The translations under genes and the position numbers were made by a program. Under the pieces are notes generated by a model. The model had not been told where the DNA came from, searched no databases, and saw only the letters and a list, made by a program, of their open reading frames with translations. This document shows positions 33,011 to 45,500 of a DNA stretch of 64,000 nt, piece by piece. Source of the DNA: Actinernus sp. WN-2022 (Eukaryota; Cnidaria; Anthozoa; Actiniaria; Actinernidae); contig JAOWCC010001589.1 of NCBI GenBank assembly GCA_030867875.1, positions 75,849,537 to 75,913,536 of the forward strand, written 5' to 3'. Each line of letters begins with the position of its first letter. Positions within the stretch are counted from its first letter, which is position 1.

Positions 33011-33585
33011 GTTTGGTGTCCCGGAGGGGTAATTACATGAAAAATGGGTATGTATGTGAGGCCAAGAGGCTCAAACCCTGACCCTGTTTGACCCAATCCG
33101 AGCTCCAAAACCCTGATTGCCCCCTTTTTTGGAAAAAAAAAACCTGATTGCCCCTTCTTAAAATTGTTTGCAAAATACGGTCAGATATATATCCCGGCCG
33201 GTATACCGCGTACCGGGATTGCATGCAAAATACGGAACATTTCAAGTCGGGACATGGCATTGGGTAAACAAATCAGCAGATTAAGTACATAGATAAGTAC
33301 TGAAGTACGAATTAGCGGCGTCACGATGTATGGGAACCTCAGTGCTTGCATGTGGGCAGGCGATCACAATGCGGCAACAGAATGTCATTTTTTGGCATAG
33401 TAGCTAAAAAAAACTGAACCCTAACTGCCTAAGATATACTGAACCCCGACCCTGACTGCTCCCAAATTATACTCAAATCCTGACCCTGATCTGCCCAAAT
33501 CAGGTCAGAACCCTGACCATACCTGCCCAAACTGAGCTCAAAAACCTGACCCACTCCGGCGGCACATACATACGTCACAAACAGG
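33011..33585. repeat. CCCTGAC-rich degenerate repeat with partial inverted ends
   Basis: Repeated CAAACCCTGAC / AACCCTGATTGCCCC / ATCTGCCCAAATCAGG units. GGTATGTATGTGAG near 33,047 is loosely inverted as CACATACATACGTC near 33,564. Confidence 0.5.
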
Positions 33586-33589
33586 AGTT

Positions 33590-34163
33590 TGGTGTTTTTG
33601 CAAAACTCCAAAACAATACTCCAGATTTTAGGGAATTTCTGAAGAACATAAAGCAACGACTAAAAGACACAGAACTACAAATTTGGTTAAGTGATATATT
33701 TAATGACCAACGACAGAATCCAAACCAGAGTAACAAACTACGAGTTTATCGAACGTTCAAAACGAAGTATGAATTCGAAAACTATTTGGATCTTGTCAGA
33801 AACATCAAACATAGAACTACGTTCAGAAAATTAAGAATAAGCAATCATTGCCTTCAAATTGAAAAAGGAAGACACCTTAAACCTTATTAAAAACCAGAAG
33901 AACGAATTTGCCCAACATGCAAAGTTCAAGAAATGGAAGACGAAATTCACTTTTTACTGAGATGCAAAACTTACCAGACAATCAGGCATGATTTATTATC
34001 CTCCTTAAAAACTCTAACGAAATTTGATAACAGAAAAATGACAGAAAAAGAACTATTTTCGGTAATCATTGATCCCCCGAGACAAGTCACAACAGTAGCA
34101 GCAAAATATGTTTATGATTGTATGGACATGCGATCCACCATAATTTCAACACAAATAATGTAA
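33590..34163 (+). pseudogene. LINE ORF2 C-terminal fragment with CCHC-type zinc knuckle
   Basis: One frame reads NKLRVYRTFKTKYEFENYL, LRISNHCLQIEKGRHLKPY, a stop codon (TAA near 33,888), then ERICPTCKVQEMEDEIHFLL-RC and ends at 34,163. The C-x2-C-x-H-x-C knuckle after an LRxSNHxLxIExGR motif is the C-terminal domain of many animal LINE proteins. The RT domain is missing. The 3' tail to ~34,325 ends in TGAATAAAGTCTGTATGTC, an AATAAA followed by short TGTC-like repeats as in LINE tails. Confidence 0.7.
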
Positions 34164-34450
34164 GCTAATTAATTTAATGATAACTATATATATATATATT
34201 ATATTTGAAAGATTACAGAACAATCTATCCATCATTAACCATTTTTTTATTTGTTAGCAATAATCTGATGTACCAATGTAGTGCAAAGAGCTAATGAATA
34301 AAGTCTGTATGTCTGTCTACAAAGATTTGACGAAGACTGGGGCGAACGGGTAGACGTCGACGATAGTAATAAGAAAATATAGTAATAGAAAGTGTGCTTC
34401 AAAAAATGTATTTTTTTCAAATAATGGAACAACTGATTAGGTACTTATTT

Positions 34451-34485
<35 letters not shown>

Positions 34486-34801
34486 TCGAGGTCATGATGA
34501 CGTACGGACCTCGGCGGCTTTTTCCGGCCCGCTCACGCCATACACATCCGGCCCTCATCACGTGACTTTTGTAAATGGTTTTGAAAGGAAAGCGCGCGCG
34601 GGCCGTACGGGTCATATGATAATGAAGCTTATGTATATTCAATTTCTCAATTCTGAAGCACATGTCGGGGCCATAGGGGCGGGTATTGTAACAGCCATCT
34701 GCCCCCGATGGGCGGGGAAAAGGTCAAAATGTAACACTGTATAAATGTTACATTCCCCGCTATGTCCCGGGGGTCGGGGGGCCGGAGTTTCAATTGACTA
34801 G

Positions 34802-35545
34802 TGCATAACTGCCTAATGCTCTTCAATAGCTCTTCAGTTGAATAAATTATCATTATAAAGTCAATAAATGTACCATACATTGTGTGACTCAGCTGCATGC
34901 TTGTCCTTTTAGACCAGGAGATCTCTTACATGTATAATCTAGCTTTATGTAATTTCCTTCCTATCCCACTTCTTGTCACGTACTTCACTGTAATTCCTGC
35001 TCTGGTTCCCTCTGATTTATGCATCCATGCAGGCACTTTAAAAATTGAACAAACCTTTAAATGTAAATGTACAGGAAGGATGCTGCATTAATGGCTTACA
35101 ATCATTCATAATTTCATTTACTATTTTTGTGCTTTACACAAGATCTATCTTATTCTCATAATTATAAACATTTTGGCTCGCCTAACTGAGCCAATTCAGG
35201 ACACAGAGCATGCACAAGCCAATATTATGTGCCCAGACTCGCTCAAAACAGCATGTACATGGGGTATGACAACTTTTCTTCCATGTAAATGCTCGGTAAA
35301 TTAAAGTTGGCTCAGGGGAAGGGTGACCTGGTCCCCGAGCCAACGTTTCTGCAACAGGGCCAAGTAAAAAAAACATGTTTATCATTTGGATTTCAAAAAA
35401 AGAACAGAGTGTGCGGCCCTCTTTATTTGGAAAGTTGGGGACAGCTGTGGTTCAATCCATACTTCAAGTTCAATAGCTAACATATACAGACACGTTTTTT
35501 CAATCATTATATTTATATTATATTTATATTATAACTGGCCATGGG
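34802..35545. other. Unassigned spacer
   Basis: Nothing recognised. Confidence 0.35.
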
Positions 35546-35600
35546 CCCGGTTGTTCGAAGCCCGATTAAGTTAATCCAGGATTAAGGGCAAACTTTAGTT
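35546..35600. mobile_element. Single end of the GTTGTTCGAAGC MITE family
   Basis: GGGCCCGGTTGTTCGAAGCC followed by CGATTAAGTTAATCCAGGAT. No partner end is visible downstream. Confidence 0.5.
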
Positions 35601-36590
35601 CGATTTGCTAACTTGTGAACGACATCTTTGAGGTTAAAAACCTATTCCTATAGAGGAGAAACCACAACGACTTTTCTACTTGTCTTGCTAGATTTAATAG
35701 ATTCCAACAATAAGAAAATCCGGTCCGAAAATCCATTCAGTTGAGTTATTTACCTAGCTCAGTTTTGAATATTTCAAACTCGAACTCGTCCACATTCATG
35801 ATTCAATAGTAAGACGTGTCGTAAGTCATAAAAAAGTCATTTGAAATTTCGGGAAATTTCATTCACATAATTTTATTTCATTGAGAGAAAACTCTGAAAA
35901 TAAACCTTTTGACGATACTTTAATAAATAATTTTACCAAGAAAAGAATCAGCAGCATTATTTTCGTATTCCTTACCTTTTCCTGGTTTAGAGAATGCTTC
36001 GTTTTCCTCGTTGTAGATCTAAAACTCCGGCACACACTGCACAACTCTCCGCCAAAGGTGCCATTCTTCTTCGACGGGAAGGATCAAAAACGCGCGCGAA
36101 AACATTAGCATAGAAACGAGGCAACAAATGAGGCATGCTGGGAAATCCTCACAGAGCCAGGCAAGATGGCGGACTGAGTTGGGAGGTCAATGAAAATGTG
36201 TTATCCCAACTATTTTACCGTCAATTCTGTCATCGGAAGGCTCGATTAGATCTCTTATTGAAGAATACTACAAAGAAATTGGTCAAAGGTGCCTCATTTA
36301 AGCGCTTAAATGACTGAAATCGAGCGATCATGTGTAAGGTTAATATCACAATCATGTATCACGTACTGAATCAGTTTATATAATACACTGTTAAAACTTA
36401 CGTGTTATATTTCCGCTTCAATTTTTTATTCTTATGCTATGGTTTAAGTGTATTTTAATTAACTCATTATTTACTTAACAAATTGGGTTGCACATCAGAT
36501 TTGTCAAAATTTGAAAAATATTAGATGAGGATATACGAAAATGTATTTTTAAAAATGAACTTAAAAATAGGTTGGGGGTATACCCCAACA
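35601..36590. other. Unassigned spacer
   Basis: Contains AAGATGGCGGAC at 36,163 (YY1-like) followed at once by a stop. No gene supported. Confidence 0.35.
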
Positions 36591-37295
36591 TATATTATTT
36601 GGGTATTGTATATTTTTCGTATCTAAATGGTCTTACCCACACCGATTTTACATATGTGAAAGACGTGATTTTTGTAAGGCAAAAACGTGATAAAAAAGTG
36701 TGATATTTTTGGCCCAGGACTCCATGACCCATATCTTCTTTGGGACAGACTGAATTGACAAATTGGGGGGGGGGGGGCAGGTTTGGAATTGATAGAGGCA
36801 TTATTTATCACAATTCTTATTGTGTGACATCGAAGTGTGATAAATATTTGGTTGTGGTATCACACAGTCTTTTAGTCATATTTCATAACGTGATTTCTGG
36901 TAGATCATACATTTCAACTTAAGTACGTGTGATTACAGTATAATAATTATTGTGATAAAGTGTGGTTCTTGGAATCACATTTCGACCACATATTCACACT
37001 TTCTTTGCATGGGATACTTCTATCACAAACATGCAGGGCCTTTATGAATATAGCTAAGTTAATGTATCCTGCTTCTATGGGAAATGTATGGGTATCTTGT
37101 TCCCATACTTTTTCCATATCATGATAGACATGCAATTGCCATCCCATACTGATTCCCATACGTAGAAATGTTGCAAAATCAGAGCCCATATCATTTTCAT
37201 ATCATCTTCCAACAATCCCATATCATTCCCAGATATGGGCCAGATATGGCCCATACCAACCCATATCTTACCCATATCAAAATGTTTGGTAAGGG
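36591..37295. repeat. Degenerate GTGATAAA / CCCATATC repeat region
   Basis: Many copies of GTGATAAA or its complement (36,690-36,960) and of CCCATATC/GATATGGG (37,080-37,280). The TTTGGTAAGGGTAG end near 37,285 is loosely inverse to CCCTTACCAAAA near 31,168, so it may be one end of a large element enclosing 31.2-37.3 kb. Confidence 0.4.
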
Positions 37296-37365
37296 TAGTT
37301 ATATATGTATAAAATATATATTAAATTAAATGCTGCAATTTTGAGCAGTTATTGTAATATTCTGG

Positions 37366-37802
37366 AGTATACTAAAAGTATACTTCACTGTGTACCTGCA
37401 TATTCATGCATCCAGCTCAATTTGGCAAAATAATCGATATATACTTTTAGTATACTACATATTGTGGAGTATACTAAAAGTATACTTCACCATACACCTG
37501 CATATTCATCATGCTGAAATAGTGTTTGGCAAAATAATTGATGTATACTTTTAGTATACCACATTTTCGAGAGTATACTAAAAGTATACTTCACTGTATG
37601 CCTGCATATTTATCCAGCTGAAAGTGTTTTGCAATGTATACTTTTAGTATACTACACATCTTGTAGTATACTTAAAGTATACTACACCAAAGACTGGCCC
37701 AAGCTATCATTTGGTTGTAGTATACAGAAAGTATACTGCAGACACCCAGATTACTAGGAGTGTACAGTTGCAGTATACTTCTGGTATACTAAAAGTATAC
37801 TT
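37366..37802. repeat. Right array of palindromic GTATAC motifs, ~92-bp unit
   Basis: GAGTATACTAAAAGTATACT followed by TCACTGTRYRCCTGCATATT occurs three times in tandem (about 37,367, 37,462, 37,562), then degenerates. Related in motif to the left array at 31,178-31,560. Confidence 0.8.
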
Positions 37803-39128
37803 AAATAGAGTCTCATTTCGTAAGGGAACTCACCTAGATAGCAGTGAATTCAAAGGTTTCACGATGAATTCAACGTTCCATTCCCACCACTGAAATGGGA
37901 CCCATAGGTTGTGACAAGTTGGTAACGGACATGAATGGAAAGAGGTACACGGTAGTGTACGACTTTTGAAGGGGGGTGGGAAGAAAAGAAACTTCGCTGG
38001 ACGTTTCTCGTGGAAAAATAAAATCAATATGTGACGCTTCCCTAAGTGAGTGCATGACTAATGGCAATATAGTCTTTCTTCTGCAACTTGTTACGCGGGA
38101 AAGCCATTCAGAACCCTCCATTGCCTCGGATCGTTGTTTACCTCGTAACGAAATTATTCCGGCAGGTGTCGCCGTGTCTGCAAAATCGAAGTGTTCATGA
38201 AAGGATCGAGAAAAATAACAGTGACAAACCACGGTGGAAATAAATAGGGTAAAACACAAGCAAGTTGACTTCATAAACCTTTTTCAGTTTTCATTCAATC
38301 GGCGTCAGAGTTTGCAGCATAAAAGTACTCCTGCCAACAAATCTTGTTTTTTTATATAAAATGCCTTTTTGGCGGGAAAATGATGTCACGAGGTTGGCGG
38401 CAATGTATAGCTCGGCCTGTTTTTTATATTCTTGAACAACTGAGCTAGCGATTTTTAGTTCTAGATCCCGGCAAAATTAAGGCTTTATAGATATTTCTCG
38501 GTAGGCTGAAGAGGCTTAGCATAAACGAAAGTAAGCATATGCATGCGGTGGATAATTCCAAACTCGGTTACCGGTTTGAGGGTTAACAGTGCACGTAGAT
38601 TTTTTTTTTAACACAAGGCTAGCTAGTTTTAACTTGCTTGGCTCTTATGACTGCATGTGGCAAAGAAAATCCGGGTACGACGTGCATGTACGTGACTACA
38701 CGACTGTCTTGTAATCAGATGCCCTAAGAGCATATCAGCTTTCGACAACACAGTTAAAATTAATCTTGAGAATATGCTCTAAGAGGTGTTCTTAGAGATA
38801 TGAAAATGGTATTGAGATCAGAAGCTATTAAGTTAAAAAAGGTGTAATCTCACTCAAATTCGCAACTGAATTCTTTGATAAAATATTTATTGAGACTTGA
38901 AAAATTGCGCTCCTTTAATTTACACAAAAGGTTTCTATTTTATACAAGGAAAATTGCAGAAAAGACCATCAATATCAAAACCGACAGTTTTCCAGCACCT
39001 AGTCTCTTAAACATTGACTTGTATTTTTACGTCAGTTGAAAAAGCTCGCGAAATGAAGTATGGTATGGTATTATTACTTAGACACGGTACCCCTTCATTT
39101 ACAAAATGCTCTTCCAGAGAGCCGTGCA
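37803..39128. other. Unassigned spacer
   Basis: A weak minus-strand ORF (38,274-37,870) begins with a signal-peptide-like MKSTCLCFTLFISTVVC. A minus-strand GTGAGT donor-like site occurs near 37,835. Neither is enough to call a gene. Confidence 0.3.
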
Positions 39129-40560
39129 TATGTTGTGGATGAAAATTTTTTTTGCTTCAAAATTTTTAAACTAGTTCAAAAAAATTAAACCAGTTCAAAA
39201 ATTTAAAACCAGTTCAAAATTTTTACACCAGTTCAAATTTTGAAAACTGGTTTATCTTTTTCAAAAGAAAAAAAAAATCTACCCACCCCTCCCCTGCAAA
39301 AAAAAAAGCCAACCTATTCCATTCCCTTTTTTCCCTTGCCCCCCTACCTACTTACCTTACTGTACCACTTACTTACCACTTTCCTTGGCGGTCACCCATC
39401 CACTCACTAACCCTGCCCGATCGGGCTTAACTTCAGCTACTCGATGATCCACTCGCCTAACGAAATGCGCCACAGAAGCAAATGCGCCACCGGAAGCAAT
39501 CGAACACCACCGTATATTCTATAAGTGCTAGTCGTTGAAGCCAGTCCCTCTCATTATGCTAATTTGTTTCCAGTCTCTTAAATTTATACGCGAATGCGCA
39601 CCGGATTCTTCAAAGATGGCCGATGAACCGTGCGTAAGTAAAGAGGCCTTCTATGATGCCATAAACGACTTATAATCCAAACAAAAAAAAACATTTAAAA
39701 ACACCCTAACCGTCAACAACGGGTGCTCACTAATTTAGGGTGTTTAGAGCTATAGTCACTACACTTAGAACTAGATTACTGAACAACTCAGAATAATAAT
39801 GAACTAATACAAACCATGAACTAATACAAACCCTACCCCTACATTTAAAAATACCCTAATCGTCAACAACGGATGCTCACTAATTTAGGGTGTTTAGAGC
39901 TATAGTCACTACACTTAGAACTAGATTACTGAACAACTCAGAATAATAATGCTTCTTCAATGGTCCCGTGAACTAATACAAACCCTACCCCTACATTTAA
40001 AAATACCCTAACCGTCAACAACGGATGCTCACTAATTTAGGGTGTTTAGAGCTATAGTCACTACACTTAGAACTAGATCACTGAACAACTCAGAATAATA
40101 ATGCTTCTTCGATGGTCCTGTGAACTAATACAAACCCTACCCCTACATTTAAAAATACCCTAACCGTCAAAAACGGATGCTCATTCATTTAGGGTGTTTA
40201 GAGCTAGTCACTAATAATTTTGGGTCGCCTCGCAGCGCCCGTAAGATTTGCTCCAATTTGCTACTACCTTCACCGACAAACAATAGAACAAACATTAATA
40301 GAACGAAGCAAACAATAACATCTAGTAGTCACTAATTTAGGATCCCAAATCCAGCATTTAAAATAACCCTAACATCAGTTAACATAACTTCCCTTTTAGA
40401 ATGTTAAAAAATAAACTGGTTTTAAAATTTTGAACTGGTGTAAAATATTTGAACTGGTGTAAAAAAATGTGAACTAGTGTAAAATGTTTGAGCCGGCTAA
40501 AAAAATTTGAACTGGTTTAAAAAAAAATTGAACCAAAATTTTGTTGAACCACAACACATA
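39129..40560. mobile_element. Second fold-back-like element, arms of TTGAACTGG repeats
   Basis: The outer ends TATGTTGTGG and CCACAACACATA are inverted. The left arm (39,129-39,260) holds tandem CCAGTTCAAAATTTTTA units and the right arm (40,405-40,560) the inverse TTGAACTGGTGTAAAA units. The core includes a 152-bp tandem repeat. Layout resembles the 1877-3935 element, but the sequence differs. Confidence 0.65.
39690..40215. repeat. ~152-bp tandem repeat, about 3.5 copies
   Basis: CCCTAACCGTCAACAACGGA recurs at about 39,704, 39,854, 40,006 and 40,158 with the same following sequence (TTTAGGGTGTTTAGAGCTA). Confidence 0.9.
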
Positions 40561-40756
40561 TATATAAATACAATACATAATATAATGTATTTTAGTAAAA
40601 TATGTAAATATATAGTATATAAAATTTATTATGTATTATAAATTAATATATAATTAGACATAAGATTAGTTAACATTTAAATCTATTTTTAAAAACATTT
40701 AGGCTACAGGACTCCTTTGTCTCAACAGGAAGTGAGTTCCAGGCCACTGCCCCACT

Positions 40757-40902
40757 ATTGCTGGTTTGCACGTGACGTCATAGCCGCCATGTTGGTGCCC
40801 TTAAACAATAGTTTCCTCATTAGCTTCTTTTGTTGGGGCACCAACATGGCCGCCATGCCCTTTGTCATTTGAATCTCTAGGGATTGAGTGAAAACCAGCA
40901 AT
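40757..40902. mobile_element. GCCGCCATGTTGGTG MITE, copy 2
   Basis: ATTGCTGGTTTGCAC / GTGAAAACCAGCAAT outer ends and the same inner palindrome as 28,412-28,549. The two copies differ by few substitutions. Confidence 0.75.
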
Positions 40903-41656
40903 AGGCGAAAAGCTTCGTGGAACTTAGTTTTCATTTTTTTCATTTTTTTTTTATTTTTACACACTGTTTACGTTATATTATAATAGAGTGTATATTACAT
41001 ATATTAAATATGTTATTAAAATAAGCAAAAAGGATTTATGACTAAAGAAAAACATATGCTTTCGGGTTGGTCACTGTCCGGCTTAGGGGGGGGGGTGTGA
41101 GGGGTAGGGTGAACATCATTTAACCAATAATTTTTATACTCAATATTCAAAGAAACTATTTCAATATTCAAAGAAACCATTTCCATAATATATTGTTCCC
41201 TACATAATTTATTCACATACTCATATTTTACCAAATCATATCCATGGCATAATCACATTAATCAATTTCATGCCACTGTTTATAATATTTCATAATAACC
41301 CACTCTTCAAATTATTACTCAGCATTTTCAAAATAAGTATGAATTGGTGGTGCTTGCTTGCACAAGCACACTAACACTGGTGACGGAGTCAAAGAATTAG
41401 AATGATATGCTATTTACAATAATATTAATAAAATGACTAAGATTGTTTTCAGAAAATAAAATAAAAACATGTATAAAGAAAGAGGGTATAGACAGATAAT
41501 GTACGTATGGCAGGACTATTTTTATATTTACAGGGATCTCACGTTGGTATAATAATGTAGTATAAGTAATAATTAATTACTAATTTAGATAACTATGTAA
41601 TTGTTATTAGCATGTTGATGTATCAATGCGCAGAAAAGAATATATACATGTATATA
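40903..41656. other. Unassigned AT-rich spacer before the satellite
   Basis: A small direct repeat TTCAATATTCAAAGAAAC is present at about 41,140-41,178 and a G-run at 41,085. No gene. Confidence 0.4.
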
Positions 41657-41950
41657 TATCTAACATGATTTTTCAAAAGGTGGTCTCATTAATAATTATT
41701 TCTGGGACACTGCTTAATTTATGTACATGCAATTAGGACGTCTGCCATTAATTAGAGCCATATGCATGCATTAGCCCTGTCTTCTGTAAGACCTAGGCCA
41801 TAATATAGTATGTCATTAAGCTTAATAACCCCAATAATATCCAGGAGGGGGGGATATACATACAGGATCGGATGGACCGTTTGTGCACCAAGCGCAGAAC
41901 ATGGGCGTAGGCACCTACGGTCCTTAACCAGCATTTTTACTGTTTTCCAG

Positions 41951-42069
41951 GAGCCTGGGAGCTAGTCTAAAATGTCTGATAAATCCAGTGTGATGGTGAC
42001 CACCTTTTGGAAAATCAAGTTAGATAATGCTTGGAAATCTGCCAATCGAGGACTGGACATCTATAGCAG
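41951..42069 (+). other. Exon-like module in half-unit A (repeated in every copy)
   Basis: 119 bp preceded by TTTTTACTGTTTTCCAG (polypyrimidine tract plus AG) and followed by GTACAA. It contains ATG and a frame reading MSDKSSVMVTTFWKIK...LDIYSR up to the donor, with an in-frame stop 5' of the ATG. Equivalent segments lie every 980 bp. If spliced it would be a 5' exon. No partner exon is known. Confidence 0.35.
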
Positions 42070-42452
42070 GTACAAACAATTAATGTATGGGCCAGGTAAT
42101 ATGCGGTATATAAAATATACTCATTTGTGTTGAATATCTAACATGATTTTTCAAAAGGTGGTCTCATGAATCATTATTTCTGGGACACTGCTTAATTTAT
42201 GTACATGCCATTAGGGCCACATCCAATCAGGACGTCTGCCATGAATTAGAGCCATATGCATGCATTAGCCCTGTCTTAGAGCTATAAGGCCATAATATAA
42301 TTATTATGTCATTAAGCTTTAACGCCAATATATATCCAGGAAGGGTGGGGGAAATATATATATACAGGATCGGGTGGACGGGTTGTGCACCAAGCCCAGG
42401 GTATGGGCGGTGTCACCTACGCTCCTTAACCAGCATTTTTACTGATTTCCAG

Positions 42453-42571
42453 GAGCCTGGGAGCTAGTCTGAAATGTCTGATCAATCCAGTGTGATGGTG
42501 ACCACCTTTTGGAAAATCAAGTTAGATAATGCTTGGAAATCTGCCAATCGAGGACTGGACATCTGTAGCAG
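42453..42571 (+). other. Exon-like module in half-unit B (repeated in every copy)
   Basis: Same 119-bp length and borders (TTTACTGATTTCCAG / GTACAA) as in A, with only about three differences, giving MSDQSSVMVTTFWKIK...LDICSR. Flanking intron-like sequence 5' of it differs far more between A and B. Confidence 0.35.
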
Positions 42572-45500
42572 GTACAAACAATTAATGTATGGGCCAGGTA
42601 ATATGCGGTATATAAAATATACTCATTTGTATTCAATATCTAACATGATTTTTCAAAAGGTGGTCTCATTAATAATTATTTCTGGGACACTGCTTAATTT
42701 ATGTACATGCAATTAGGACGTCTGCCATTAATTAGAGCCATATGCATGCATTAGCCCTGTCTTCTGTAAGACCTAGGCCATAATATAGTATGTCATTAAG
42801 CTTAATAACCCCAATAATATCCAGGAGGGGGGGATATACATACAGGATCGGATGGACCGTTTGTGCACCAAGCGCAGAACATGGGCGTAGGCACCTACGG
42901 TCCTTAACCAGCATTTTTACTGTTTTCCAGGAGCCTGGGAGCTAGTCTAAAATGTCTGATAAATCCAGTGTGATGGTGACCACCTTTTGGAAAATCAAGT
43001 TAGATAATGCTTGGAAATCTGCCAATCGAGGACTGGACATCTATAGCAGGTACAAACAATTAATGTATGGGCCAGGTAATATGCGGTATATAAAATATAC
43101 TCATTTGTGTTGAATATCTAACATGATTTTTCAAAAGGTGGTCTCATGAATCATTATTTCTGGGACACTGCTTAATTTATGTACATGCCATTAGGGCCAC
43201 ATCCAATCAGGACGTCTGCCATGAATTAGAGCCATATGCATGCATTAGCCCTGTCTTAGAGCTATAAGGCCATAATATAATTATTATGTCATTAAGCTTT
43301 AACGCCAATATATATCCAGGAAGGGTGGGGGAAATATATATATACAGGATCGGGTGGACGGGTTGTGCACCAAGCCCAGGGTATGGGCGGTGTCACCTAC
43401 GCTCCTTAACCAGCATTTTTACTGATTTCCAGGAGCCTGGGAGCTAGTCTGAAATGTCTGATCAATCCAGTGTGATGGTGACCACCTTTTGGAAAATCAA
43501 GTTAGATAATGCTTGGAAATCTGCCAATCGAGGACTGGACATCTGTAGCAGGTACAAACAATTAATGTATGGGCCAGGTAATATGCGGTATATAAAATAT
43601 ACTCATTTGTATTCAATATCTAACATGATTTTTCAAAAGGTGGTCTCATTAATAATTATTTCTGGGACACTGCTTAATTTATGTACATGCAATTAGGACG
43701 TCTGCCATTAATTAGAGCCATATGCATGCATTAGCCCTGTCTTCTGTAAGACCTAGGCCATAATATAGTATGTCATTAAGCTTAATAACCCCAATAATAT
43801 CCAGGAGGGGGGGATATACATACAGGATCGGATGGACCGTTTGTGCACCAAGCGCAGAACATGGGCGTAGGCACCTACGGTCCTTAACCAGCATTTTTAC
43901 TGTTTTCCAGGAGCCTGGGAGCTAGTCTAAAATGTCTGATAAATCCAGTGTGATGGTGACCACCTTTTGGAAAATCAAGTTAGATAATGCTTGGAAATCT
44001 GCCAATCGAGGACTGGACATCTATAGCAGGTACAAACAATTAATGTATGGGCCAGGTAATATGCGGTATATAAAATATACTCATTTGTGTTGAATATCTA
44101 ACATGATTTTTCAAAAGGTGGTCTCATGAATCATTATTTCTGGGACACTGCTTAATTTATGTACATGCCATTAGGGCCACATCCAATCAGGACGTCTGCC
44201 ATGAATTAGAGCCATATGCATGCATTAGCCCTGTCTTAGAGCTATAAGGCCATAATATAATTATTATGTCATTAAGCTTTAACGCCAATATATATCCAGG
44301 AAGGGTGGGGGAAATATATATATACAGGATCGGGTGGACGGGTTGTGCACCAAGCCCAGGGTATGGGCGGTGTCACCTACGCTCCTTAACCAGCATTTTT
44401 ACTGATTTCCAGGAGCCTGGGAGCTAGTCTGAAATGTCTGATCAATCCAGTGTGATGGTGACCACCTTTTGGAAAATCAAGTTAGATAATGCTTGGAAAT
44501 CTGCCAATCGAGGACTGGACATCTGTAGCAGGTACAAACAATTAATGTATGGGCCAGGTAATATGCGGTATATAAAATATACTCATTTGTATTCAATATC
44601 TAACATGATTTTTCAAAAGGTGGTCTCATTAATAATTATTTCTGGGACACTGCTTAATTTATGTACATGCAATTAGGACGTCTGCCATTAATTAGAGCCA
44701 TATGCATGCATTAGCCCTGTCTTCTGTAAGACCTAGGCCATAATATAGTATGTCATTAAGCTTAATAACCCCAATAATATCCAGGAGGGGGGGATATACA
44801 TACAGGATCGGATGGACCGTTTGTGCACCAAGCGCAGAACATGGGCGTAGGCACCTACGGTCCTTAACCAGCATTTTTACTGTTTTCCAGGAGCCTGGGA
44901 GCTAGTCTAAAATGTCTGATAAATCCAGTGTGATGGTGACCACCTTTTGGAAAATCAAGTTAGATAATGCTTGGAAATCTGCCAATCGAGGACTGGACAT
45001 CTATAGCAGGTACAAACAATTAATGTATGGGCCAGGTAATATGCGGTATATAAAATATACTCATTTGTGTTGAATATCTAACATGATTTTTCAAAAGGTG
45101 GTCTCATGAATCATTATTTCTGGGACACTGCTTAATTTATGTACATGCCATTAGGGCCACATCCAATCAGGACGTCTGCCATGAATTAGAGCCATATGCA
45201 TGCATTAGCCCTGTCTTAGAGCTATAAGGCCATAATATAATTATTATGTCATTAAGCTTTAACGCCAATATATATCCAGGAAGGGTGGGGGAAATATATA
45301 TATACAGGATCGGGTGGACGGGTTGTGCACCAAGCCCAGGGTATGGGCGGTGTCACCTACGCTCCTTAACCAGCATTTTTACTGATTTCCAGGAGCCTGG
45401 GAGCTAGTCTGAAATGTCTGATCAATCCAGTGTGATGGTGACCACCTTTTGGAAAATCAAGTTAGATAATGCTTGGAAATCTGCCAATCGAGGACTGGAC

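Larger units (their letters stand above)
31887..34801. mobile_element. TGCA-flanked GC-rich TIR element, copy 2 (heavily interrupted)
   Basis: Same ends as copy 1 (CTAGTCAATTGAAACACC and the inverse), with TGCA at 31,883-31,886 and 34,802-34,805. The left ~200 bp and right ~400 bp align to copy 1. The middle holds a palindrome, a 9-bp-TSD MITE, a CCCTGAC-rich repeat and a LINE fragment. A block of ~190 bp near 34,440-34,625 is absent from copy 1 between GGAACAAC and AAGCTTATG, so it is a later insertion. Confidence 0.75.

Noticed and set aside
37870..38274. 134-codon minus-strand ORF with signal-peptide-like start and a nearby GTGAGT site
   Set aside because: The frame stops before the donor-like site, composition is not protein-like and no domain is seen.
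42474..42716. 80-codon and 60-codon ORFs repeated every 980 bp
   Set aside because: They recur because the satellite is homogeneous. The plus ORF reads through the donor-like site into intron-like AT-rich DNA, and the minus ORF has no recognisable features. Reported only as an exon-like module.
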